From the NCBI GenBank assembly GCA_964643295.1, contig CAZXSN010000002.1, forward strand, positions 1 through 64,000: 64,000 nucleotides of DNA, written 5' to 3'. Positions 9,147 through 18,100 of the stretch are shown piece after piece (position 1 is the stretch's first letter; every line of letters begins with the position of its first letter). The notes beneath the pieces are model-generated. The model was given only the letters and a program-made list of their open reading frames with translations. It made no database searches and was not told the origin of the DNA. Both the position numbers and the translations under genes were made by a program. The DNA is from Merdiplasma sp964643295. GTDB taxonomy: Bacteria; Bacillota; Clostridia; Lachnospirales; Lachnospiraceae.

Positions 9147-10001
9147 TTATGATTCTTTCGGCTCCTCTTTCGTTTCCTTCTTATGGGAGGATTTCTTCTT
9201 TTTCTTCTTTCTCCCTGATCCGGAGGAGGAATCCTCCCCATACCCATATCCGTACCCGTATCGGCTGCCGTAGCCATATCCATAGCCATACCCGTAGCCG
9301 TACCCGTAGCCATAACCGTAGCCGTAGCCGCTCTTTCTGGTGCCGATCTTATTGAGCACAACACCAAGGATTTTCACACCCGCGTACTCCAGCTGCCGTT
9401 TAGCCCGAATAGCCTGATCCCGTTCCGTGATGCCGCTCTCCACGATCATGATCGTGCCGTCGCAAAGTTTGGAGATTAAGGCGCCATCGATGACCGGATT
9501 GATCGGCGGCGTATCCACGATCACATAGTCATAATTCTTTCTCAGGTACTCAATCAGTTTCGCAAACATCGGACTGGATACCAGCTCACTGGGGTTCGGC
9601 GCCACAGCGCCCGTAAAAATCATATCCAGGCAGGGATCATCCGTCTTATAGATAATGCTGAATAAAGGCACATTGCCGCAGAGAAACTCACTGACGCCCT
9701 CGGTCTTCTGCTGGATATCATAGCGGCTCATAGTCGTTGAATTTCGAATATCACAGTCCAGGAAAACGGTCTTTTTATCAATCGACGCCAGGCTCTTCGC
9801 CAGCCGAAACGCGATGGAGGATTTTCCTTCATGCGCCACGGCGCTGGTTACCGAGATCGTCTTTAAATCATATCCGCTCAGCTGGATGTTTCCTCTGAGC
9901 ACGTTGATGGCCTCTCTCACCTGAAAGGGAAGGGTATCAATCTGGGGGGTGACTCTGCGCACACCCATGTCCCTCTGCTGCCACACCTGATTCTGCTCCA
10001 T
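9147..10001 (-). CDS. BY-kinase (CpsD/CapB-type tyrosine kinase) with Gly-Tyr tail
   Basis: Cytoplasmic bacterial tyrosine kinase that phosphorylates itself on a C-terminal tyrosine cluster and tunes export of surface polysaccharide. It has 284 residues. The Walker A-like SAVAHEGKSS lies near residue 50, the Walker A' VFLDCDIRNSTT near 78, and the Walker B YVIVDTPP near 155. The tail is unusual. From about residue 228 it is a pure Gly-Tyr alternation with ten Tyr, then SR, then four more Tyr, followed by a Ser/Lys-rich end with a run of six Lys. Family members normally carry a few spaced tyrosines. It needs the membrane adaptor encoded just upstream; the gap is 18 bp. Confidence 0.9.
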   Translation of the reverse strand: MEQNQVWQQRDMGVRRVTPQIDTLPFQVREAINVLRGNIQLSGYDLKTISVTSAVAHEGKSSIAFRLAKSLASIDKKTVFLDCDIRNSTTMSRYDIQQKTEGVSEFLCGNVPLFSIIYKTDDPCLDMIFTGAVAPNPSELVSSPMFAKLIEYLRKNYDYVIVDTPPINPVIDGALISKLCDGTIMIVESGITERDQAIRAKRQLEYAGVKILGVVLNKIGTRKSGYGYGYGYGYGYGYGYGYGYGSRYGYGYGYGEDSSSGSGRKKKKKKSSHKKETKEEPKES

Positions 10002-10019
10002 AGCGCTCTACTCTCCCTC

Positions 10020-10739
10020 TCAATCCTGCGTTTCATGATAGTACGGAACAGCTGCCAGGATGGGCAGATGCAGGTACTTCTCAACATCTTCTTCCGACTT
10101 CATGGTCGTATTCATCATCATGCGGACAATCAGAACCGCGCACACCAGGAACGCACCGATCAGAGCGCCCACCAGCATATACAGGAACATGCTGGGTGTC
10201 ACATCCTGCACCGCTTTCGCTTCCGAGTAGTCAATGACCGTAGGCTCACTGCTGCCGATGATCTGATAGATCTGGCGGATGCTGATGTTTAACAGCGCAT
10301 TGGCTATGTTGCGGCTCAATTCCAGATCGTCGCACGTTACCCGAATCTCTATGATATGCGTGGAATCCGGATTGTTCACGTCGATCAATTCCCGCAGCTC
10401 ATCATAGTCCAGATCCAGTAGAAGCTCATTGATCACCTGTTTAAGCACCGTACGGCTTTTGATGATCTGCGCGTAGTCGTCTGTCAGCGCTGCGCTCAGC
10501 TGCAGATCTGAGAACGTAATCATTGAATCCGTATTGGTAATATACAGTTCCGCCTCCGCCTCGTAGGACGGGTGCAGCAAAAATGTGTGAAACGTACCCA
10601 GCAGTACCGCTCCTACGAGCATCGCCAGAAAGATGGATCGCCAGTTGTTCAGCAGGAGGAACAAGATCTCTTTCAGGTCAATTTCAATCTCATCGTCCTG
10701 CGCATAAGTAAGTGCTTCCTGTTCGCGTGTGTTTTCCAT
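10020..10739 (-). CDS. Wzz/CpsC-type membrane adaptor of the BY-kinase
   Basis: Polysaccharide co-polymerase subunit, 239 residues. It spans the membrane twice and activates the kinase through its C-terminal cytoplasmic tail. The Wzz N-terminal motif IEIDLKEILFLLLNNW is at about residues 18-33, with the first helix at about 33-55. The second helix lies near residue 170 (SMFLYMLVGALIGAFLVCAVLIV), after the PSM. The short tail ends LAAVPYYHETQD, the usual kinase-contact region. The frame can be extended to a TTG at 10754 overlapping cpsB, but GGGAGA lies 5 nt before the ATG at 10739, so that start was preferred. Confidence 0.88.
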   Translation of the reverse strand: MENTREQEALTYAQDDEIEIDLKEILFLLLNNWRSIFLAMLVGAVLLGTFHTFLLHPSYEAEAELYITNTDSMITFSDLQLSAALTDDYAQIIKSRTVLKQVINELLLDLDYDELRELIDVNNPDSTHIIEIRVTCDDLELSRNIANALLNISIRQIYQIIGSSEPTVIDYSEAKAVQDVTPSMFLYMLVGALIGAFLVCAVLIVRMMMNTTMKSEEDVEKYLHLPILAAVPYYHETQD

Positions 10740-10750
10740 AAATTCTCCCG

Positions 10751-11467
10751 TCAACCGTTGTTTATAATCTTCATAAAATTGGAACGGATCATATGATCGG
10801 CCAGTTCCTCATCCACGTGATCCTCCAGCCATTCCATCAGTTTGTCCACCTGCAGCGGACGAAAATGCATGCCATGGCAGTCGCTTCCCAGAAAATCGAC
10901 AGCCCCCTGTTTTACCATATTTTTCCAGGGCATCCGGTGCAGCAGACTGTCCTTGCGAAGCAGGGTGCTGATGTTCATCTGCAGGAAAACACCTTTCTGC
11001 TTCATCGCCACCAGATTCTCCTGGGAACTTAAACACTCATACCGTTCAAAGTGCGCCAGAATCGGAAGATATCCGCTGCTTTGCAGCTGCCGAATGCCAA
11101 ACTTCATCTGGCTGTACGCGCAGTCCGGTTCAAATTCTACTAGGACAAAGCGGGAATTCGCCAGCGTCAGGATGTTTCCCCTGTCAAGCTCCTCCACAAG
11201 TCCCGAATAATAATAGCACTCCTGCCCGGGATACAGTGTAATTCCGATGCCGCGCTCCTTGCATTCCCCGCGAAGCATTTCCAGCTCTTCGTGCACGGTG
11301 GAGGCATATACCATAAACCGTCCGGGATGGAAATGCGGAGTGACAATGATCTTTTTGACACCCTGCCTCTGGGCCAGCTCAAGCACCTGCAGGGATTCCT
11401 CCAGGGTCTCCGGTCCGTCATCCACACCGGGAAGGAGATGGCAGTGCATATCAAAGAACTCATCCAT
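10751..11467 (-). CDS. PHP-family tyrosine phosphatase (CpsB/CapC)
   Basis: Manganese-dependent phosphatase that dephosphorylates the BY-kinase and so resets the capsule cycle. It has 238 residues. The PHP metal motif DMHCHLLPGVDDG opens the protein (about residues 6-18). Further ligands are visible in TPHFHPGRF, in PILAHFERYE, and in FLGSDCHGMHFRP near the end. The start at 11467 follows GGGAGG by 7 nt; a longer frame back to 11515 was rejected. This is the first gene of the four-gene capsule-control set and has a perfect promoter just upstream. Confidence 0.93.
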   Translation of the reverse strand: MDEFFDMHCHLLPGVDDGPETLEESLQVLELAQRQGVKKIIVTPHFHPGRFMVYASTVHEELEMLRGECKERGIGITLYPGQECYYYSGLVEELDRGNILTLANSRFVLVEFEPDCAYSQMKFGIRQLQSSGYLPILAHFERYECLSSQENLVAMKQKGVFLQMNISTLLRKDSLLHRMPWKNMVKQGAVDFLGSDCHGMHFRPLQVDKLMEWLEDHVDEELADHMIRSNFMKIINNG

Positions 11468-11513
11468 ACTCCCACCTCCCTTGTTTTCTCTGGTGATCCG
11501 ACTGCACGGGCCC

Positions 11514-11542
11514 ATTATAACCTATTTCTGCGAAACTGTAAA
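11514..11542 (-). promoter_or_regulatory. Sigma-A promoter of the cpsB operon
   Basis: On the minus strand TTTACA (11537-11542) and TATAAT (11514-11519) are separated by exactly 17 bp, about 47 bp upstream of the cpsB start. The same hexamers and spacing recur at aroD and aroE in this window. Confidence 0.88.
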
Positions 11543-11791
11543 TAATATTTTGCCCCGAAAGGCAAATTTCTGCTTCGAATTTCCGCAGAGCTTTCACTGC
11601 CTGCCAGATTGTCAGCAATTACGCGCAATCTGAGGGCATTCAGCCGACCGATGCGTTCAAAAGCGCATGAAGCCTGCGAAGGAATGTTCACCCAACCGAA
11701 GCGATCCGGCTCTCCTTGCCGGGCGCACCCGCTCTAATCCAAGTAAAAATTTATACACACTCCTAAAAGACCAGTCCTTCGGCCGATGCTT

Positions 11792-13222
11792 TTAAATTTC
11801 CGCCTGCGCCTTCCTTCCGCAGCAGTTCTTATATTTCTTGCCGCTTCCGCATGGGCAGGGATCATTGCGTCCGATCTTGGGCTGAGGCCGTACATAGGTT
11901 TCCGTAGAAGCACCGTAACCGAAATCCGGGGAAGCATCCGTATCCTCCATGAATGTTCCGGAAGCCTTTCCTCCTTTTCCATACAGTCTGTCATGGATGC
12001 TGGGCATCATGTACCAGCGTTCCAGCCTACTGTATTCCTTCTGCATTTTTTTGCGCAGGTAATCAATATTGGAAGTGCGTTTCAGCGTCTCTAAGTAATC
12101 ACTGATCTCCCCGTAAAAGAGAGGATAGTCCTCCCGGATGATCTCCATCTCCGTCTGGACCTGCGGCCATTCCTCCAGAATGCAGAGCTTGCAGTCCAGG
12201 AGAATGACGCGCATCTCCTCCTGATCCTCCTGTTCACCTAAAAGCTTCGCAAAGAACATGGCCGCCCACAGCCGGAAGGGCTCCGACAGCCTCGTCTCCG
12301 TATCGAATGCCTCCATCTCTGCGTCCTGTTCTATACCATCCCAGAGCTCCTCCGCCTTCTTATTGCTGAACCCTTTCAACAGCTGATCCTGGATTCTCCC
12401 AGCAGATGCGCCGGAATTGCCGCAGCGCTTCAAAACGGCCAGGATTCCCGTGACGGAGTAGGAAATATCATCCTCCCTGCCGGACATATAGGGGACGATA
12501 TCTCCCAGGAAGCGGCAGAAGAGATCCACGAGCTCCTCCATCTCCATATCGTTCAGCGTTTCGGTCAGCTCAAAAAGGTCCATGTAAGCGTTCAGCAAAA
12601 TAGCGACATTGGCCTTCAGCTCACCGACACCGGACCTGACCAGTTCCAGCAGCAGATCTCTCGCGCGGAGATTCTGTTTGTTCTCCCGACAGTTGAGTGC
12701 GTATTCATACAGAAAATCGATATCTCGGCAGCCCCTCCCGTAAACATTCTCAAACGCCGAGACTGCCTTTTTCGAGAATCCGCGCTCCTTGCAGGCGATC
12801 GCGTACTGCTTCATGAACTCCAGGTTCTCAGGATTTCGTTTGGAAAGCTTCTCAAAATTTTTGACAGCTTTCCCAGAATTTCCGTTTCGAAGCTGCGCGG
12901 TGGCCAAAAGATAGACAAATCCATCCGCCTCTCCGAAGTATCTGACCGCCGTCTCCCCCGTCTCAATGACCTCTTTGTAATGTTTACGGTTAAGGTCATC
13001 CTGCATCTGTTCCGCCATCTGCCTCGCGAGGGGATCGTTCGGGATCGCCAGTTCAAGATGTGTGGCACGTCCTTCTAAAATGTTCTCATAGGCACGCCGG
13101 ATCTGCTGAAATTTTTCCGGATCCTTTTCCGGCGGAAACTGACGAACCAGCTTAAAATAGGCCTTCTTGACCTCTTTTTGATCCGCTCCCTCATTCAGTC
13201 CCAGTACCTGATAATCATTCAT
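11792..13222 (-). CDS. J-like cochaperone with altered HPD motif and SEC-C zinc motif
   Basis: 476 residues. The first 50 resemble a J domain: DYQVLGLNEGADQKEVKKAYFKLVRQF, then KFQQIRRAYENIL. The catalytic HPD is replaced by Pro-Pro-Glu (residues 30-32), so Hsp70 stimulation by the usual mechanism is doubtful. The middle is all-helical and TPR-like. The last 25 residues form a SEC-C motif (NDPCPCGSGKKYKNCC), a zinc-binding element known from SecA, where it contacts SecB and the ribosome. AGGAGG precedes the ATG by 10 nt. It is the last gene of the operon that also encodes the GrpE-like protein and the Hsp70, which argues that it acts with them, perhaps in a targeting role. Confidence 0.8.
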   Translation of the reverse strand: MNDYQVLGLNEGADQKEVKKAYFKLVRQFPPEKDPEKFQQIRRAYENILEGRATHLELAIPNDPLARQMAEQMQDDLNRKHYKEVIETGETAVRYFGEADGFVYLLATAQLRNGNSGKAVKNFEKLSKRNPENLEFMKQYAIACKERGFSKKAVSAFENVYGRGCRDIDFLYEYALNCRENKQNLRARDLLLELVRSGVGELKANVAILLNAYMDLFELTETLNDMEMEELVDLFCRFLGDIVPYMSGREDDISYSVTGILAVLKRCGNSGASAGRIQDQLLKGFSNKKAEELWDGIEQDAEMEAFDTETRLSEPFRLWAAMFFAKLLGEQEDQEEMRVILLDCKLCILEEWPQVQTEMEIIREDYPLFYGEISDYLETLKRTSNIDYLRKKMQKEYSRLERWYMMPSIHDRLYGKGGKASGTFMEDTDASPDFGYGASTETYVRPQPKIGRNDPCPCGSGKKYKNCCGRKAQAEI

Positions 13223-13310
13223 AAACTGTCAGCCTCCTGTGCCAGACGGGTATCTGCCCGAAGCGGCAGATACCCCTTAATAAGCTTTTTGGTACTGTCC
13301 GCCGCGGACA

Positions 13311-15029
13311 TTACCCTTCAATGTAATCCTCGATCTGATCGGCGATCTCGTCCGCGAGGAGCTGGTCCTCGTTTAAAATCGCCTTCTTCAGATTGTACAT
13401 CATGTCTTCCAGCTCTTGTGTGTCCTCATCCCCGCCGTAGCTCTGAAGCCATCTTTCCGCTCTGCGGATGATCGAACGGTAAGAGGATGCGCACTCGGCA
13501 TCCCGCCATCCGGAGACATCCTCGCGGTCCGGGGCCGTCGGCTCTGCCGGTCTTGTCGCTTCCGCCTTCTTGCTGCCCGTCATGTCGATGGTCAGATTCG
13601 CTTTCTTTCCCGTCCTGGCCACGGTTGCCTCTACCTCCAGCATCCCGTTGATATTGTAGGAAAACGCGATGTAGATGTTCTCCAAGTCAGAACGGTTAAT
13701 GGGGATGCCCGTCAGCATAAACTTGCCCAGGAAATGGTTCTCGCTGGCCACACTCGACTCGCCCTGGTATACCTCAATCTGCACTTTCTGCTGCCCAGGA
13801 TACATCGTCTGGAAAGTCTCGCTCCTGGTAACCGGGATGGTCACATTTCTGGGAATGATCACGGAAAAGATATCGTCATTGACATAATCCGATGTCCGGA
13901 CGCCAAGGGTATAGGGGTTCACATCGGTCATGACCAGATTCTTTTCCCCGCCCAGCAACCCGGCCATCATGGCGCCGCAGATGGCCGCGCCCTGAGCCAC
14001 GCAGTAATCCGGATTCAGCTCGGAGGTCGGCTCAATGTCTATAAAGGAGTGCAGGTCCTTCACTACCAGCGGTACCCTCGTAGAGCCGCCTACCAGCAGA
14101 ACCATGGCCAGCTCGCTTCTTGCCACCCCGCTGTCGCTTAAGACCACATTGATCGGCTGATGGGTCCGCTCGATCAGATCGGCAATCAGCTCCTCAAACT
14201 CCGCTCTTGTGATCCGTTCTTCCAGTGCCAGCGGCACATGGTCTTTCTCCGTCAGCATCGGGATCTGCGCCAGAACCTCCTCCTGGCTGCTCAGTGCCTT
14301 CTTGCACTTTTCGGCTTCATCTTTCAGCCGCGCCATGGCATAGACGCTTCTGGAAATATTCACACCATGTTTTTTCTCAAATCTGGTGCACAGCAGATCG
14401 ATGAGGCGCTCATCAAAATCCTTGCCGCCCAGCTGGTTATCCCCGCTGCTGGCCTTGACCTCCAGCACACCGTCGAACATTTCGAGCAGCGTGACATCAA
14501 AGGTACCGCCGCCCAGGTCATAGACCAGGATATGGCTTTCCTCCTCCATGTGCTCCAGTCCGTAGCTCATGGCAGCCGCGGTCGGCTCATTGATAATCCG
14601 CTCCACCGTGATCCCCGCCTGCTGGGCTGCCTCCACGACTTCCTGCCTTTGAATATCATCGAAATAGGCAGGTACCGAGATCACCGCATTTGAGATATCT
14701 TCCTCGAGGTACTGAGACGCGTACCGTCTCACATAGGTCAGCAGGTAAGCGGAAAGATCCACGGCAGAAAAGGATTCCTTTCCCAGCCGGATCGATTCTC
14801 CGGTACCGATCTTACGCTTCACCTCAATGGCTGTCCGCTCCGGATGCAGGATATACTGTGCGCGGGCTTTTTCGCCCACGATCACATTCCCGGCCTCATC
14901 CAGTCCAACCACAGACGGTGTCACAACATTTCCCTCAAAGTTGGGGATCATTTCCACTTTATCGTTCCTGTAGATAGCCGCTTCCGTTGTTGTCGTCCCC
15001 AGGTCAATCCCAATAATCGTTCTGCTCAT
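13311..15029 (-). CDS. Divergent Hsp70-family chaperone
   Basis: Hsp70-type ATPase of 572 residues, shorter than canonical DnaK (about 610-640). The nucleotide-binding domain shows GIDLGTTTTEAAIY at the N-terminus, INEPTAAAMSYG, YDLGGGTFDVTLL and the adenosine motif LLVGGSTRVPLV. A beta substrate-binding domain follows from about residue 380 (NPYTLGV, GMLEVEA). The helical lid is short and is preceded by an Ala/Glu/Pro-rich linker; the end is acidic and lacks the DnaK EEVD-type tail. It lies 88 bp before the J-like gene and 138 bp after the GrpE-like gene. The Hsp70 call is secure; whether this is the cell's second, specialised system rather than DnaK is inferred from its partners. Confidence 0.92.
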   Translation of the reverse strand: MSRTIIGIDLGTTTTEAAIYRNDKVEMIPNFEGNVVTPSVVGLDEAGNVIVGEKARAQYILHPERTAIEVKRKIGTGESIRLGKESFSAVDLSAYLLTYVRRYASQYLEEDISNAVISVPAYFDDIQRQEVVEAAQQAGITVERIINEPTAAAMSYGLEHMEEESHILVYDLGGGTFDVTLLEMFDGVLEVKASSGDNQLGGKDFDERLIDLLCTRFEKKHGVNISRSVYAMARLKDEAEKCKKALSSQEEVLAQIPMLTEKDHVPLALEERITRAEFEELIADLIERTHQPINVVLSDSGVARSELAMVLLVGGSTRVPLVVKDLHSFIDIEPTSELNPDYCVAQGAAICGAMMAGLLGGEKNLVMTDVNPYTLGVRTSDYVNDDIFSVIIPRNVTIPVTRSETFQTMYPGQQKVQIEVYQGESSVASENHFLGKFMLTGIPINRSDLENIYIAFSYNINGMLEVEATVARTGKKANLTIDMTGSKKAEATRPAEPTAPDREDVSGWRDAECASSYRSIIRRAERWLQSYGGDEDTQELEDMMYNLKKAILNEDQLLADEIADQIEDYIEG

Positions 15030-15167
15030 GTTTCTGTTCGCCTTTCTTCTTCACGTTTCCTATAATTACCAGTGCTATGATATTCCTTATGAACAGAGGC
15101 GCCGGTGGTTTTACCGGCTGCCTCTTTTGCGCGTTTTTACCGGTGAGCCTTCCTCACACGGAAATGA

Positions 15168-18100
15168 TTACATCATTGGCGGCCCTTTCTTAACCGGTCT
15201 CGGCCTTCTCGAAAGCAGACCGCTTTTCTTTGCGGGCTCCGCGTTTACATAAACCTTCTCTTCAGTATCCTTTTTCTCACCGGTATCTTCCGTCATGCCC
15301 GCCGGATCCGGTTCACTGGGAACCTCCTCTTCCTGCGCAGGCGCCTCCTCTCCGGAAAGCTCTCCCTCCTTTACAGCATTTGATTCACTCGCAGGATTCG
15401 GTTCATCGGTAAGCTTAGTCTCTCCGACAGGCTCCTCATCCATCTCACTGACCAAATCTTTCTCTTCAGGGAAGCCTCCCATGTCAAGGAACTCTTTCTC
15501 TTCCGGCTCCGGATCGTCCAGGAAGTCATCCTCCTCCAGGGGTTCCTCGTCATCAAGGAAATCTTCCTCCTCCAGGAAGTCCTCATCGTCGAGGAAATCT
15601 TCCTCCTCCAGGAAGTCCTCATCGTCATCGAGAAAATCTTCCTCTTCCTCGGATTCCGTCTCCTCTGCGGGTTCTTCCTCTGTGGAAAGTTCTTCCTCTT
15701 CTTGCGATTCCGTCACACTGACAATCTCCGCTTCCTGTGCTGCCTTAAGTTCACCGGAAGCTTCGGTCTCTTCAGTACCTTCCGTCTCCTCGGCTGCCTG
15801 TGCGTCTTCGGTCAAAACAGCATCACCGGCAGACTGCACTTCCTCTACATGCTCTTCTTCGGCAGCCGGCGCTTCCTCACCGGCAGGTTCTTCCTCTGTG
15901 GAAAGATCTTCTTCCTCTGGTTCTGCCTCACTGGCAGATTCCTCAGCAGCTACTGCCTCAGGCTCTACGATCGCTTCGATTTCTTCAGAGCTCTCCGTCT
16001 CTTCGACGGCTGCTGGCTCATCGGTCAATACATTATCAACGTCAATTCCTTCTTCAGCGGCGACTTCTTCCTTATCCTCGGATTCTGTCTCGCTGGCAGG
16101 CTCCTCGGCAGGAACCTCTTCAGATTCTCCAGCAGCTTCGACCTCCCCAGAACTCGGAACCTCCACAGTACCTTCATCTGCCTTAGCTTCTTCGGTCATT
16201 GTAGCATCACCAGCAGGCTCTGCTTCCGGTATATACTCAGCTTCGGCAACAGGCTCAGTACAGGCAGCTTCTTCTGTTGGGATTTCTTCCTCTGCGGCAG
16301 GTTCTGCCTCTCCAACAGCTTCTGCTTCATCGGCCTTTTCAGATCCTTCGGAGGATCCAGGCTCTTCGGAACTTAAGACTTCCTCGGCCGGTTCAGCCTC
16401 TTCAGCCAATCCGGTATCACTGGAAGGCTCTTTTTCTGTATACGCTAATTCTTCGTCCTCTGCCTCAGCGGTAAACTCCTCCTCACCGGCAGGTTCTTCT
16501 TCAAAAGGAAGTTCTTCCTCTGCTGCTGGCTCTTCTTCGGTAACTGACTCAGTTTCATCGGCCTCTTCAGGCTCTTCGGTGGCTTCGGCCTCTTCAGAAA
16601 GCTCAACTTCCTCAACCGGTTCGGCCTCCTCGGTCAATTCCGTGTCACTCGAAAGCTGTTTTTCTGTATACGCTAATTCTTCACTCTGACCCTCTTCGGT
16701 GAATTCCTCCTCATCGGTAGGTTCTTCCTCAAAGGGGATTTCTTCCTTCTCACCAGGTTCCGTCTCTCCAGCAGGCTCTGCTTCCTCAGCTTCTTCTGGC
16801 TCCTCAGCAACTTCAACCTCTTCAGAAAGTCCAGCCTCCTCAACTGATTTGGCCTCCTCAGTCAATTCCGTGTCACTCGAAAGCTCTTCTTCCGTATACG
16901 CTAATTCTTCATCCTGACCCTCTTCGGTGAATTCCTCCTCACCGGCAGGTTCTCCTTCAACGGGAAGTTCTTCCTCTGCTGTTGATTCTTCTTCGACAAC
17001 TGGCTCAGTTTCAGTGGCCTCTTCAGGCTCTTCGGTGGCTTCGATTGTCTCGGAACTTTCAGTCTCCTCGACCGGTTCAACCTCTTCAGCCAACCCGGTA
17101 TCACTGGAAGGCTCTTCTTCTGTATACGCTAATTCTTCATCCTGAGCCTTTTCGGGGAGCTGCTCATCGGTAGGTTTCCCTTCAGTGGAGAGTTCTTCCT
17201 CTTCGACAGGTTCCATCTCTTCAGCAGGCTCTTCTTCCTCGACCTCTTCAGGCTCTCTGGCAGCTTCGATTGTCTCGGAACTTTCAGTTTCCTCGACCGG
17301 TTCAACCTCTTCAGCCAATCCGATATCACTGGAAGTCTCTTCTTCTGTATACGCTAATTCTTCGCCCTGACCCTCTTCGGTGAATTCCTCATCGGCGGGT
17401 TCTTCCTCAAAGGGGATTTCTTCCTCCTCACCAGCGGGCTCTTCATCGGATTCTTCTGGCTCTTCGGTGGCTTCGGTCTCTTCAGAAAGTCCAGCCTCCT
17501 CAACTGGTTCGGCCTCCCCGGTCAATTCCGTATCACTTGAAAGCTCTTCTTCTGTATACGCTAATTCTTCGCCCTGACCCTCTTCGGTGAATTCCTCATC
17601 GGCGGGTTCTTCCTCAAAGGGGATTTCTTCCTCCTCACCAGGTTCCGTCTCTTCAGCAGGCTCTTCTTCCCCGGCCTCTTCAGGCTCTTCGGAGGCTTCG
17701 TCCTCTTCGAAATCCTCAGCACCCTCGTACGGTTCTTCTTCGGTCAATTCGGTTTCTCCGGAAAGGTCTTCCTCCGGCGTATACTCTAAATCTTCATCCT
17801 CTGCCTCAGCGGTAAGTTCCTCCTCATCAGCGGATTCTTCTTCAGCAGGGATTTCCTCTCCTTCATAGGATCCGGTGTCATCGGTACACTCTTCGTCTTC
17901 CTCGTCTGCCGCTTCACCGGAAGATTCCATCTCCTCAAACAATGGCACTTCATCAGGGATCTCTATATCATCTAAAGGTTCCGGCTTTTCAAGGGGTACA
18001 AACTGAAACGTAAAATCTGTCTCCCCGGCAGACCCCTCATCACCGAACGGTTCTTCCCCGTCATCTGACTCCTCGTCAGTGACGTACTCGTCTTCGTCTG

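Noticed and set aside
15295..16689. A 464-codon Ser-rich frame antisense to the acidic gene
   Set aside because: It is the reverse-strand shadow of Glu/Asp-rich codons (GAA/GAG read as TTC/CTC and neighbouring TCC/TCT). It has no ribosome site or domain, and other shadow frames of the same kind continue across the repeat.
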